Assembly (NCBI GenBank): GCA_016720775.1
Contig: JADKJX010000013.1
Location: 6,544-70,543 of the forward strand
From: Chitinophagaceae bacterium
GTDB taxonomy: Bacteria; Bacteroidota; Bacteroidia; Chitinophagales; Chitinophagaceae
Reading direction: 5' to 3'
Length of the DNA: 64,000 nt
Shown piece by piece: positions 15,288 to 24,069 of this stretch. Made by a program: the position numbers and the translations under genes. How positions within the stretch are numbered: the first letter of the stretch is position 1; every line of letters begins with the position of its first letter. Below the pieces are notes generated by a model that saw only the letters and a program-made list of their open reading frames with translations, made no database searches and was not told the DNA's origin.

Positions 15288-15764
15288 TTACTTGAGTGTA
15301 TCAAGCTCACGAACATAATCATATTGCAGGTCTTCGTGCATGCCGGCAATGCTTTTGGATATTTTTTTAAGCTGGTTGAGATAGATGTTATTTATGACCG
15401 GGTTCGTTTCAAAAGGGATACCCGAGGCTTTTAAGGTAACGCAAAAGAAAAGCAGCAGCCGCACCTCTGTTTCTGCAGCACCACTGAACCTGGTTATTTT
15501 GCCCGTGTACCGGAGAATTTTACGAAGGGTTTTCTTTACAAAATACAGGTTGCTGGTATTCATCTCTTCAAACTGCCGGGTTATTTCCTGCTTTGCACTT
15601 TCGATATAGGCATCTTCATCAAACGCTTCAAACAACAGGTAAGTAAGCAGTTCTTTATTCTCTTTTTTAAATTTTGCGAGGCGAACACATAGTTCTGCTA
15701 ACTCCGTGGCAGGTATGTTATTCAGTTCTGATTTCAATTCGGCAATGGTCGCTGTTTTCATCAT
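15288..15764 (-). CDS. Conserved helical protein of unknown function
   Basis: 158 residues, no signal peptide, mostly helical and charged (TIAELKSELNNIPATELAELC near the start; ANTRQFEEMNTSNLYFVKKT-like middle; YLNQLKKISKSIAGMHEDL near the end). Cytoplasmic. It resembles the short helical hypotheticals common in Chitinophagaceae, but I recognise no named family. It has its own transcription unit: terminators or gaps on both sides. Confidence 0.75.
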   Translation of the reverse strand: MMKTATIAELKSELNNIPATELAELCVRLAKFKKENKELLTYLLFEAFDEDAYIESAKQEITRQFEEMNTSNLYFVKKTLRKILRYTGKITRFSGAAETEVRLLLFFCVTLKASGIPFETNPVINNIYLNQLKKISKSIAGMHEDLQYDYVRELDTLK

Positions 15765-15840
15765 GCAAAATTAGGCAGATTTGAAACAGGAAAGGAGTAA
15801 CTCATTTACAAGAACCGAAAGGCGGGATATAGTGAAAAGA

Positions 15841-15867
15841 AAAAAACCTTCAGTACTGAAGGTTTTT
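15841..15867. terminator. Bidirectional intrinsic terminator
   Basis: AAAAAACCTTC-AGTACT-GAAGGTTTTT reads the same in both directions. For the - strand it ends the coiled-coil/ASKHA operon after a 3' region of about 170 nt. That 3' region carries another small stem (TTATGTAG / CTACATAA, about 15990-16015). Confidence 0.85.
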
Positions 15868-16039
15868 CATAGTGCATTCTCTTGCTTGAACAAGCTTTGT
15901 TTTCATAGGTATCAGGATAATAAACGGGGCAAATCCTTATAACACAAAAGTGCAACAAACCGGGAAAAGCAATTGTAGCCCAACTGTATTTTTTATGTAG
16001 TGCATATTCTACATAAAGCCGTCCGCTGAAAAACTTTGA

Positions 16040-16978
16040 CTAAGAAAGTGTTTTGAAAACCTTGCCGATCATGATACCATTGTAGTAAACCTGCATGGTA
16101 TAGTTGCCTTTCTGGCAATTATCGGCCTTTAAAGAAAAGAGAAGACGTTTCTGTTCGCCTTTTGTGTAGTTGAAATTGACCTTGTAAGAATATATCTTTT
16201 TACCATCGGGGGTATTGAATGAACCGGAGTCCCATTCGGAGTTCTTTAAGACACGGCCATCGGGCTGCAGCACCACTACCATCATCTCAACATTGCTCAA
16301 CTGGCTGATATTATTGGTTACGGTAAATGTACCAACCAGTTTATTGGCCTGGTCGGCAAGCGTGGTTTCTGTTTCAGCATCATTATTCACCTGTATTGCA
16401 GAAAGTTTCAGATCAGATGCATTAAACACCGCAAAAACAGGATTGCCCTTTTCGTAGCCGGCATTGGGATCGGCAACTGGGGCAACAGGTTGTTTTGGAT
16501 TTTTCTCCGGTTTATTCAGTTGCTCTAAAACAGTTCCCAGTGAATTATTCTCATTCTCCACCAGTTTATTCTTATCCTTCAGGTCTTCTGCTTTATTCTG
16601 CAACTCTCCCAGTTTTTGTTTTGCCACAGTAAAATCCTTTCCCGCATTCCGGTTAGCAAGAAGGGCTTTTATCTCATTGCTCAGCCTGAAGAATTCACTG
16701 AGTTTTATTTCCAGTTGTGTTTTCAGCGAATCGGAATTGATAAGGGAAGAATCAAGCCGGGAATCCAGCTGGCTTATTGTTTCGTTATACACATTTTGCA
16801 GGGAATCCCGGATGCGGTTTGCAATCGCAACAGAATCGGTGAGAACGATCTTTGCATTTACCTTGTATTCATCTTTATTGGTATAATACCGGTAACCCCA
16901 GGTCCAGATAAGTACAAAAGATACCAGAACCAATAACAGCGACACCAACAACAACAACAGTGATTTTGCATCTTTCAT
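16040..16978 (-). CDS. Membrane-anchored coiled-coil protein, partner of the secreted ASKHA protein
   Basis: 312 residues. A single N-terminal membrane helix (LLLLLVSLLLVLVSFVLIW, about 7-25) without a cleavage site. Then a long periplasmic coiled coil (about 55-155, with DSLQNVYNETISQLDSRLDS and KLGELQNKAEDLKDKNKLV). Then a Pro-rich linker (KPEKNPKQPVAPVADP) and a C-terminal beta-rich domain of about 130 residues (VGTFTVTNNI, MMVVVLQPDG, NYTMQVYYNGIMIGKVF). No family was recognised. It begins 52 nt after the stop of the Ppx/GppA-like gene on the same strand and shares its terminator, so the two are probably one operon and act together at the inner-membrane/periplasm face. Confidence 0.85.
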   Translation of the reverse strand: MKDAKSLLLLLVSLLLVLVSFVLIWTWGYRYYTNKDEYKVNAKIVLTDSVAIANRIRDSLQNVYNETISQLDSRLDSSLINSDSLKTQLEIKLSEFFRLSNEIKALLANRNAGKDFTVAKQKLGELQNKAEDLKDKNKLVENENNSLGTVLEQLNKPEKNPKQPVAPVADPNAGYEKGNPVFAVFNASDLKLSAIQVNNDAETETTLADQANKLVGTFTVTNNISQLSNVEMMVVVLQPDGRVLKNSEWDSGSFNTPDGKKIYSYKVNFNYTKGEQKRLLFSLKADNCQKGNYTMQVYYNGIMIGKVFKTLS

Positions 16979-17030
16979 TGGCTCAAAAAATAAAATTCAT
17001 CCGCGTTTTAAGGGTGAATCAAGAAGAAAA

Positions 17031-18179
17031 CTATTTGGAAGTATTCTGATTTACGTATGCTGATATCCAGCCAACAGATCCGTTCTTAACCAGGTAAAAA
17101 TTCTTTCGTTCGTTGATGCTCTGGAACTGGCGCATGATCTTAAGCAACAGCCCCGTTCCCGCCAACAGCGAACGCTGGTCAAATACCTGGTTAACCCGTT
17201 TCACTTCCTTATTGATCGCATCCATATTCAGGCTCTTATCGCCCATGGCTTTTATCAGGTAGTAATCTGTCAACGTGTTATAATTCTTAAGCAGTTTTTC
17301 ATTGAAAGCAGCAACTTCTTCATACGTTACCGGCACAACTGAGTTCTCGATCAGTTCGGGATATATGAGTGTGGCCAGCGACCAGGCAATACCGCCGCTG
17401 AAAGCAACATTATCGCTCATAGGAAATGAGCCACTTTCATTTATTGCATAAATTATTTCAGAGTTTTCTGCGTTCGACAATACCCTTGTCAGTTGCTTGT
17501 TGTAATTATCCAGCCCATTATCTGCCTCCAGTTTTTTTTCTGCTGCATTGGCCACACTTTTTGTACCCCAGCTCAACTGGAATAATTTGAAATCGTTTGT
17601 ATTTCCTCCCGGAAAGTATCCACCTTTTGTATTTCCACTTCCGATATCAATAAGAAAAGTATTGTAACGCCTTGAATCGGGTACAATGCCTAGGTGCGAC
17701 AGGCGTGCTTCTTCCCTCACGTCAATCACTGTCACCTTACGCTCAGGTTCATTAAAGTTAAACTTGAATGCATTTATCAACTGATCAACCCAATTCAATT
17801 TATTCTCCTTTTCGGCCTGTATGTTTACCCCGCTGCTGATGGCGGTGAAAATATTACTGGTAGGAATTCGGTAATCTTTTACAGCCATGTCGTACAAACT
17901 GTTCAGGGCTCCTACCGTAGCCTGGTAAGAGGACTGGGTGAAGGAGATAAAATCAGTATTGATCGTGGTGTCTTTAAGAATATGAAATGTTCCGCTTTGC
18001 CGGGCATTTTTATCAATTTCAAGCAGGCTCATTTTTACCCCTTTTGAGCCTACCTCGATCCCTGCAAAAACAGTGGAACTTTCATACTTGGCAACATAGG
18101 TATTTTGAGCAGGGGCGAAAAAGAAGCTAAAAAGTATCAACGATGCAGTAAGGGAAATGCACCTGAAGGTATTATTCAT
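17031..18179 (-). CDS. Secreted Ppx/GppA-like ASKHA-fold protein
   Basis: 382 residues. A Sec signal peptide (SLILFSFFFAPAQ, cleavage near 25) precedes an actin/Hsp70-type fold. The phosphate-1-like motif is FAGIEVGSKGVKMSLLEID (38-56), the Ppx/GppA-type catalytic Glu region is VIDVREEARLSHLG (151-164), the phosphate-2 loop is LIDIGSGNTKGGYF (176-189), and a Gly-rich SGGIAWSLATLI follows near residue 275. Ppx/GppA enzymes cleave polyphosphate or pppGpp in the cytoplasm; export of such a fold is unusual, since there is little ATP outside. It might act on polyphosphate, or be a catalytically silent sensor. The first motif has Glu rather than the usual Asp. Operon with the coiled-coil membrane protein. 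Confidence 0.85.
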   Translation of the reverse strand: MNNTFRCISLTASLILFSFFFAPAQNTYVAKYESSTVFAGIEVGSKGVKMSLLEIDKNARQSGTFHILKDTTINTDFISFTQSSYQATVGALNSLYDMAVKDYRIPTSNIFTAISSGVNIQAEKENKLNWVDQLINAFKFNFNEPERKVTVIDVREEARLSHLGIVPDSRRYNTFLIDIGSGNTKGGYFPGGNTNDFKLFQLSWGTKSVANAAEKKLEADNGLDNYNKQLTRVLSNAENSEIIYAINESGSFPMSDNVAFSGGIAWSLATLIYPELIENSVVPVTYEEVAAFNEKLLKNYNTLTDYYLIKAMGDKSLNMDAINKEVKRVNQVFDQRSLLAGTGLLLKIMRQFQSINERKNFYLVKNGSVGWISAYVNQNTSK

Positions 18180-18393
18180 GACTGGTTAGTAATATTTTTT
18201 TAAAATTACTAAAAAACATATCGGCTGATTATGTAATTGATTCATTGTGAAAAAAATGTGACAAAAAAAGGCCGGTTTTGGAAAATAAAAAGGCCGGTAA
18301 AAGAAGGGCAAGCCGTTACCGGGGAAGCGCTTTTTTACAGGAAAAACGGCTTAAAATGGTACAAAGTCAGCAGGCAATTTTTTCGAAAAATGC
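18180..18393. other. Intergenic region, no gene seen
   Basis: Gap between the divergent ASKHA gene and the small-peptide unit. It contains two direct copies of aaaaggccggt about 27 bp apart (near 18267 and 18288). An open frame on the + strand (from 18237) has no family features and runs into the peptide promoter, so it is not called. Confidence 0.5.
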
Positions 18394-18424
18394 TTGCACA
18401 GGCAGGATTTTGTTATTATCTTGC
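18394..18424 (+). promoter_or_regulatory. Promoter of the 34-residue peptide gene
   Basis: TTG at 18394-18396, a 20-bp spacer, then TATCTTGC at 18417-18424, close to the Bacteroidota primary-sigma consensus (TTG, about 20 bp, TAnnTTTG). The same spacing occurs in the stronger match before ompA. A start near 18430 gives a leader of about 105 nt. Confidence 0.6.
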
Positions 18425-18536
18425 ACCCGATCCGACACCTCTGACCAACTCTCCCCCAGGATTTAACTTTTTACTACGCAATCCTGTATTTTACGAAAGC
18501 CTTCAATTAAATTTTTTAATCTTTTAATCGTAGGTT

Positions 18537-18641
18537 ATGAAAAAGTTCTATTCACCTGTACTCACAGATGCACTTACTGCTGTTGGAATCATTGCCGGCT
18601 ACTATGCGATCATGGCTTTGATCGCTTACATCGCCTGGTAA
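18537..18641 (+). CDS. 34-residue single-helix membrane peptide
   Basis: ATG at 18537 opens a 34-codon frame ending in TAA at 18639-18641. It begins MKKFYSPVLTDALTAV and ends in a hydrophobic helix GIIAGYYAIMALIAYIAW, so it is a positive-inside, single-pass inner-membrane peptide with aromatic residues at both ends. Evidence that it is real: a promoter-like element upstream, a strong terminator 24 nt downstream, good codon content, and no other gene to which this promoter-terminator pair could belong. Such sizes are typical of regulatory membrane peptides or small subunits of respiratory or transport complexes (KdpF-, CydX- or CcoQ-like), but no homology is claimed. The leader is unusually long for so small a gene. 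Confidence 0.65.
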   Translation: MKKFYSPVLTDALTAVGIIAGYYAIMALIAYIAW

Positions 18642-18664
18642 AACAAACCATCGGAAGAAAAAAT

Positions 18665-18702
18665 TAATTCCTCATACAGACCCCTTGTTTGTATGAGGAA
18701 TT
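18665..18702. terminator. Bidirectional intrinsic terminator
   Basis: AATTCCTCATACA pairs with TGTATGAGGAATT (13 bp) around a 12-nt loop. TTTTGTT follows on the + strand and AATTTTTT on the - strand. It ends the peptide gene and the cyclophilin gene. Confidence 0.88.
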
Positions 18703-18734
18703 TTGTTGCCTTACCCGGCCGGGATAATATAAAA

Positions 18735-19181
18735 TCAGCTGAGAATTATCTTTTCTATCACATCGCCTCCCCGGATTTCATCCACCACATCCAGCCCTTC
18801 AATAACCTTTCCAAAACAGGTATGAACGCCGTCGAGGTGTTTGGTATTTGACCGGTTGTGGCAGATAAAGAACTGAGATCCCCCAGTATCCTTTCCCCGG
18901 TGTGCCATTGACAGTACACCCCGGTCGTGGATCTGTTTTTTGCCAGTCGTTTCACACTTAATGGTATAGCCCGGGCCACCTGAACCGGTACCCGTAGGGC
19001 AGCCTCCCTGCACCATAAAACCAGGGATCACGCGGTGGAATGTGAGGCCATTGTAAAAGCCTTCGCCGATCAGTTTCTTAAAATTAGCAACGGCTATAGG
19101 GGCATCATCGTCATATAATTCAAACTTCATCATGCCTTTATTGGTATGAATTTCACCCTGGGTTAATTTTACTTCACTCAT
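18735..19181 (-). CDS. ppiB: Peptidyl-prolyl cis-trans isomerase, cyclophilin type
   Basis: A 148-residue cytoplasmic cyclophilin (no signal peptide). The catalytic core is complete: FHRVIPGFMVQGG (48-60, Arg50 being the catalytic arginine), GGPGYTIKCE, LSMAHRGKDTGGSQFFI and HLDGVHTCFGKVIEGLDVVD. It speeds proline isomerisation in protein folding. The length equals that of PpiB-type single-domain enzymes. Monocistronic; shares the bidirectional terminator with the peptide gene. Confidence 0.95.
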   Translation of the reverse strand: MSEVKLTQGEIHTNKGMMKFELYDDDAPIAVANFKKLIGEGFYNGLTFHRVIPGFMVQGGCPTGTGSGGPGYTIKCETTGKKQIHDRGVLSMAHRGKDTGGSQFFICHNRSNTKHLDGVHTCFGKVIEGLDVVDEIRGGDVIEKIILS

Positions 19182-19300
19182 TTGTATAGATTTTTGCGAA
19201 AATAGGACTTAGAACCGATTATAATGACGGCAATTGTTTGCCCGGAAAGTTTAATTTTAAATTCGTTTCTCCCGGGAATAAAAAACAGATACTGCATCGC

Positions 19301-20485
19301 ATGAATAAACAGGCAAAAGGGATCTTACCAATAATTGTGATTGCCCAGTTTTTATGCACTTCACTCTGGTTTGCTGGCAATGCCATTTTACCGGATCTTA
19401 TCAGGGATTTTGGATTAGGCGGATCTTCCCTTGGGCATATTACTTCGGCCGTGCAGTTTGGTTTTATTGCCGGCACATTGGCCTATGCATTATTAATGAT
19501 TGCCGACCGCTTCTCCTCCTCCACTGTATTTTTTATCAGTGCAGTGATTGGCGGGCTTACAAACTTTTTGATCACCACAGGTAATCACGACATCAACAGC
19601 ATACTGGCATTGCGTTTTTTAACCGGGTTCTTTTTAGCGGGCATTTATCCCGTGGGAATGAAAATAGCATCGGATCATTTTGAAAAAGGATTGGGCAAAG
19701 CACTTGGCTTTTTGGTTGGTGCCCTGGTGGTTGGAACCGCCTTTCCACATTTGCTTAAAAGCCTTACAAATACTTTATCATGGAGGATGGTTCTGATGTT
19801 TACAGCAGGGTTATCTATTGCGGGAGGCATTTTGATGAAACTTGCTGTTCCTGACATAGTTCTTTCAAAAAAAAGCGGACAAATAAATTTCAAACCGGTA
19901 CCAGGTATTTTTAAAAACAGGCAATTCCGCTCAGCAGCTTTTGGTTATTTTGGACACATGTGGGAATTATATGCATTCTGGGCCTTTGTTCCGGTAATGC
20001 TTACAACCTATACAGACCTGCATGCCGCAAATGAGTTTCGGATTTCATTCTGGGCTTTTTGGATAATTGCGTTGGGCGGACTTGCCTGCGTATTGAGTGG
20101 TTATCTTTCGCAAACATTTGGCGCCGGGAAAACAGCCTTTACTGCTCTCCTCTTATCCGGTTGCTGCTGCCTTGCTTCCCCGCTTGCCTTTCAGCTTCCG
20201 CCCGTTCCTTTCATTGCTTTTCTTATAACCTGGGGTTTGGCAGTCATTGCAGATTCGCCATTATTCTCCACCCTGGTTGCACAAAATGTACCGGCGCAAA
20301 TTAAAGGCACAGCACTTACATCTGTTACATGCATTGGCTTCTCCATTACCATTATCAGTATTGAACTGATAAACTATTTATCAAAACATATGAACACACA
20401 ATTCATTTACCTGTTTCTTGCGATCGGCCCTGCAACCGGTTTGTTTTATATGTGGAGGTTGGCAAAAAAAGAGACACTGGCCTAA
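19301..20485 (+). CDS. MFS transporter
   Basis: About 394 residues from the ATG at 19301 (MNKQAKGILPIIVIAQFLC). An earlier in-frame ATG at 19238 would add 21 hydrophilic residues without support. Twelve hydrophobic helices in a 6+6 arrangement; LRFLTGFFLAGIYPVGMKIA in helix 4 is a conserved MFS feature. The order and the CTSLWFAGNAILPDL start resemble the CynX/NimT and YbfB-like groups that move small anions, but the substrate is unknown. The stop overlaps the convergent glycosyltransferase stop by 4 nt. Confidence 0.85.
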   Translation: MNKQAKGILPIIVIAQFLCTSLWFAGNAILPDLIRDFGLGGSSLGHITSAVQFGFIAGTLAYALLMIADRFSSSTVFFISAVIGGLTNFLITTGNHDINSILALRFLTGFFLAGIYPVGMKIASDHFEKGLGKALGFLVGALVVGTAFPHLLKSLTNTLSWRMVLMFTAGLSIAGGILMKLAVPDIVLSKKSGQINFKPVPGIFKNRQFRSAAFGYFGHMWELYAFWAFVPVMLTTYTDLHAANEFRISFWAFWIIALGGLACVLSGYLSQTFGAGKTAFTALLLSGCCCLASPLAFQLPPVPFIAFLITWGLAVIADSPLFSTLVAQNVPAQIKGTALTSVTCIGFSITIISIELINYLSKHMNTQFIYLFLAIGPATGLFYMWRLAKKETLA

Positions 20486-21645
20486 GAAGTTAATTCAGCA
20501 TAAAGGTCAATGAACTGCCGGCCCACTTTTTTGAAATTATATTTACCTGCCGTAGTTTCTGCTATTGCATGCTGATCAAATGAATCTTTTTGCTGAATGA
20601 ATGCCTTTATCTTTTCAGCCAGTGCAGCCGGATCATTTTCTTTTGCAAACATCCCGTTTTCATTTTCTTTGATCAGTTCATGAAACACATCAATATCGCT
20701 TACAATCACCGGCACGCCACAGGCATTCGCTTCTATCAATACGCAGCCAAAGGTTTCGTACCGGGAGTACAGGATCAGGGCATCTGACTGCTGAATGGCT
20801 TTCGCCAGTTGAGGTTGCGGTACTTCGCCCATCATCATCACCTTATCCCCGAGTTGCAAACTGCTGATCAACTGCAGCAAGGCAGGATTTGAAGTTCCAT
20901 ACAATTGCATGCTGAATAAAACCTCATCTTTTAATACATGGAGTGCAGCCAGGATGGCTTCGGTATTTTTCTGGTAATTCATATTGGAAATATGAATAAA
21001 TTTCACAAAATCCGTTGGCTGTTTTGGTACCGGGAAAAAAATATCTGTATCCACCACGTTAGGTATTACCTGGTAATTAACTGACGGAAAATGTTGCCGG
21101 ATCGCTTTTCCGAGATGATCAGAAACTACGGTAACAGCATCGGCCTGTTGAAGGATCTGCCTAAACCATTTCTTTTGAATAACAGAATAATTGTTTATCC
21201 CAAAATCAACAGCATCCAGGTAACCGGTCCATTGTTCCGAAACCAGGAACGGTATGTTCCATTTCTTTTTCATCCACAAAGCGCCCAATCCCGCCCGCAT
21301 GGCGATCTGCACATGACACAAATCTGGTTTGCCGTTCTTTTCAACATGATCACTGATCGCCCGTTGATACAGTTGCCGGTATTTGCGATGAGATAAGAAC
21401 CGGTCCAATATTTTCAATCCTGTTTTTGGAGAGCTGTAATAAATTATCTGTTCGGTGAGATTTCCGTTTGCAGTTATTTCAGTTTTTTCATCTTTGGTAA
21501 TGTTGCCTGTTTCATCCTTCACAATATAAATAACATGCACGGCACAAAATAAAGAGACTGCCCGGGCATGCCGTTGCAGAAAGTCCCCGTCGAAAGGACT
21601 CAATTTATTTGGATACCAACTTGCGAGCCATAAAACCCGTTTCAT
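20482..21645 (-). CDS. Glycosyltransferase family 4
   Basis: A 387-residue GT-B glycosyltransferase. The N-terminus is WLASWYPNKLSPFDGDFLQRH; the C-terminal donor-binding domain has FIHISNMNYQKN, MMGEVPQPQLAKAIQQSDA and the family E-x7-E motif ETFGCVLIE followed by ANACGVPVIVSD. GT4 enzymes are retaining and use nucleotide sugars to build surface polysaccharide or LPS. It lies 9 nt downstream of the flippase gene on the same strand, so the two form a small surface-polysaccharide operon. The specific sugar cannot be inferred. Confidence 0.93.
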   Translation of the reverse strand: MKRVLWLASWYPNKLSPFDGDFLQRHARAVSLFCAVHVIYIVKDETGNITKDEKTEITANGNLTEQIIYYSSPKTGLKILDRFLSHRKYRQLYQRAISDHVEKNGKPDLCHVQIAMRAGLGALWMKKKWNIPFLVSEQWTGYLDAVDFGINNYSVIQKKWFRQILQQADAVTVVSDHLGKAIRQHFPSVNYQVIPNVVDTDIFFPVPKQPTDFVKFIHISNMNYQKNTEAILAALHVLKDEVLFSMQLYGTSNPALLQLISSLQLGDKVMMMGEVPQPQLAKAIQQSDALILYSRYETFGCVLIEANACGVPVIVSDIDVFHELIKENENGMFAKENDPAALAEKIKAFIQQKDSFDQHAIAETTAGKYNFKKVGRQFIDLYAELTS

Positions 21646-21654
21646 AAAATAATT

Positions 21655-22963
21655 TTAATCTTGTTTGGTCACAGATGCAACGATACTCCTTTTTACCTGC
21701 TGAAGGTCAGATACGCTTATTGCAAAGAACCGGCTCAGCGGTATCTTAAATTCTTTTTTAAAAACGACAATGATATAGGCCTGGTATACCATGTAGCCCA
21801 TGCTGCTTACCAGTGCTGCTGCATTTATTCCAAACAGCGGGATGAAGATCATATCACCCGCAAGTATTACCAGCAACGCATATATCGAGCCGATGATGTT
21901 GGTTTTGATCTGGTTCTTCCCGGCAAAGTATGCCGTTAAAGTAAACAAACCCGATAGCGAAAGAATACCGGGGATCAGCAACAGGAAGGGCTGGTACATA
22001 GCTGAGAAACTGTCTCCGAATACAAAGGGAAAAAGCCAATGGCCGGTTAATGCCAGTAATAGACAGGCGATCCCGTAAATAAAAAACAGGCATCTTGACA
22101 GCAGCGTTAACAACTGGGCGATATTTTCTTTTTTCCCACCGGCTGTGATCGAAGACAGCGCTGGCCAGTATGGCTGGCAAAATAAAGAACAACTGCCCGA
22201 TTTTTGAAACCTGTATGTAATTACCCAGTTGATCAGCTGTACAATATTTTTCAACAAACCAGTAATCTACCCGGTATAAAAGAAAGTAAATGATGTTGCC
22301 GATAAACGCCATGGAACAATACCGAAACAGCAGCCGGAAATCTGCCCAGGACAGGAAATGTTGAAACCCCTGTTTTATATATTTCAGCTTAGCAGCGATC
22401 GTCACTGCAATACCCTGCAGCAAAAAGGAACCGAAATAAACATAAAAGTAGTTCTCATTGTTTATTGCAGGAATAACAGACTGGCCGCCATAAGGCAATA
22501 CGATGATCAATATGACCGTACAGATCATGTTGATGGCATTGGGTACGATAAAATTATTGTTCGCATAAAAAAAGCCTGAACAATAGGTTGTAAGCAGATT
22601 CCCGAATATAAAACTCACTGCCGAAAAAATTAAAAGTGGTTCAGATAACTGTTGATAGGCACCTGCAAAAAAAACATACACGGTCAGCAAAACGATGAGC
22701 CCGGTAATTAAAGACCAGGCCACTGAAAAATTAAACAAGCTGCTTACCGGTATTTCCTTCCGGGAAGTAAAGTAGATGATGCCCGACTCCAGGCTGAGGC
22801 TGGCGAAAAGCAAAACCAACGCATAGATGCTGCTGATATAATAAATCGCCCCGCTTACAGAAGCCTGGAAATGGCGGGCAATTAAAATATTTATTATGAA
22901 TGCAACGCCATAGTACAGCCCACGCCACAATATGCTTTGAAATAAGGTTCTGCCTGCCTGCAT
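21655..22963 (-). CDS. Polysaccharide flippase (Wzx / MATE-fold), frameshifted
   Basis: About 435 residues when joined. The first 285 residues or so run MQAGRTLFQSILWRGLYYGV...LPAILASAVF. There the frame breaks near 22149-22156, and the protein goes on as SSITAGGKKENIAQLLTLL through the last helices to ASVTKQD. Fourteen or so membrane helices with the MVF/Wzx pattern; N-terminal helix amphipathic and Arg-bearing. It would flip lipid-linked oligosaccharides across the inner membrane for the glycosyltransferase product encoded next. The break is a single missing base; both halves keep family-like sequence, so a sequencing error is more likely than a dead gene. Confidence 0.85.
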
Positions 22964-23006
22964 AGCGGTTATTGATGAGCCTGTTTTAATAGTGTGACCA
23001 ATATCT

Positions 23007-23014
23007 TATATTTG
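23007..23014 (+). promoter_or_regulatory. Candidate -7 box of the potassium channel gene
   Basis: TATATTTG, a full match to TAnnTTTG, 60 nt before the channel ATG. No TTG is found at the usual -33 spacing, so the promoter call is tentative. Confidence 0.45.
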
Positions 23015-23073
23015 GATAGTTCAAATTTAGCAGAATACTACAGCAAAAAATAAAAAACAATTCATCGCAGCAC

Positions 23074-24066
23074 ATGTCATTATTGAGAAAATTGAATACG
23101 AAGGCAAAAACGCAGATCAATACGGGCTTTGGAACAAATGCATCCGACTATGGCGGACGTTTTGTAAACAAAGACGGCAGGCCCAACATTGCCATCACCG
23201 GCGTAAGCCTGCTGGACCGCATCAGCTGGTATCATACCATGCTGGCCATGCCCAGGTGGAAGTTCCTGGTGACCATTTTTTCGTTTTACATCATCATCAA
23301 TTTTGTCTTTGCCTGCATCTATTATTTTATTGGGGTGGAATTCCTGAATGGGATCACCAGCCAGACGGAAATAGGAAAATTTGGTTCGGCTTATTTTTTC
23401 AGCGCCCAGACCTTTACTACTGTTGGATACGGCCATATAAGCCCGAATGGATTTTTGACCAGTTCCATTGCAGCCGGAGAAGCGCTTGTTGGCCTGCTCA
23501 GTTTTGCCATTGCAACCGGCCTTTTTTATGGAAGGTTCAGCAAACCTACCGCCTATCTCAAGTTCTCACAAAATGCCATCATTGCTCCTTACAAAGATAT
23601 TACCGCATTAATGCTGCGGCTGGCTCCTTATAAAAACACCACCCTTACCGATGCCGAAGCAAGGCTTACGTTGGGCATGACGATAGAAGAGAATGGGAAA
23701 ATGGTGAATAAATTCTTTCCACTGGAACTGGAGTTTGAAAGAGCCAATGCACTCACGCTGAACTGGACCATTGTTCATCCCATTACCGAGAACAGCCCCT
23801 TTTATGATTTTACGCCGGATGATTATGCCAATATAAACGGTGAGATCCTTGTCTTCATAAAAGCGTTCGACGACATGTTCAGCAATACGGTGGTTGACCG
23901 GAGTTCTTATACGCTTAAAGAAGTGGTGGTGGGTGCAAAATTTGTTCCCATGTATCACCGCAATTCTACGGGCAAAAAAACCATTCTTGATCTTGAAAAA
24001 CTAAACGTATTCACAGAAGCAGATATCAGTTTTTCTTTTGCAAACAACAAAGCAGCTTCATCTTAG
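23074..24066 (+). CDS. Inward-rectifier (KirBac-type) potassium channel
   Basis: 330 residues. Amphipathic slide helix (LLDRISWYHTMLAMPRWK, 46-63), TM1 (about 64-86), pore helix and selectivity filter TTVGYG at 115-120, TM2 (about 129-152) and a cytoplasmic immunoglobulin-like C-terminal domain (about 160-320). All elements of a prokaryotic Kir subunit are present and the length matches KirBac1.1/3.1 (about 300-330). Four subunits form an inner-membrane K+ channel, gated in this family by pH, lipids or ligands at the cytoplasmic domain. It is monocistronic; its stop lies 3 nt from the convergent tpiA stop. Confidence 0.95.
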   Translation: MSLLRKLNTKAKTQINTGFGTNASDYGGRFVNKDGRPNIAITGVSLLDRISWYHTMLAMPRWKFLVTIFSFYIIINFVFACIYYFIGVEFLNGITSQTEIGKFGSAYFFSAQTFTTVGYGHISPNGFLTSSIAAGEALVGLLSFAIATGLFYGRFSKPTAYLKFSQNAIIAPYKDITALMLRLAPYKNTTLTDAEARLTLGMTIEENGKMVNKFFPLELEFERANALTLNWTIVHPITENSPFYDFTPDDYANINGEILVFIKAFDDMFSNTVVDRSSYTLKEVVVGAKFVPMYHRNSTGKKTILDLEKLNVFTEADISFSFANNKAASS

Positions 24067-24069
24067 TTT

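Noticed and set aside
18237..18527. 96-codon + strand frame before the 34-residue peptide
   Set aside because: No family features, poor composition, and it covers the peptide promoter.
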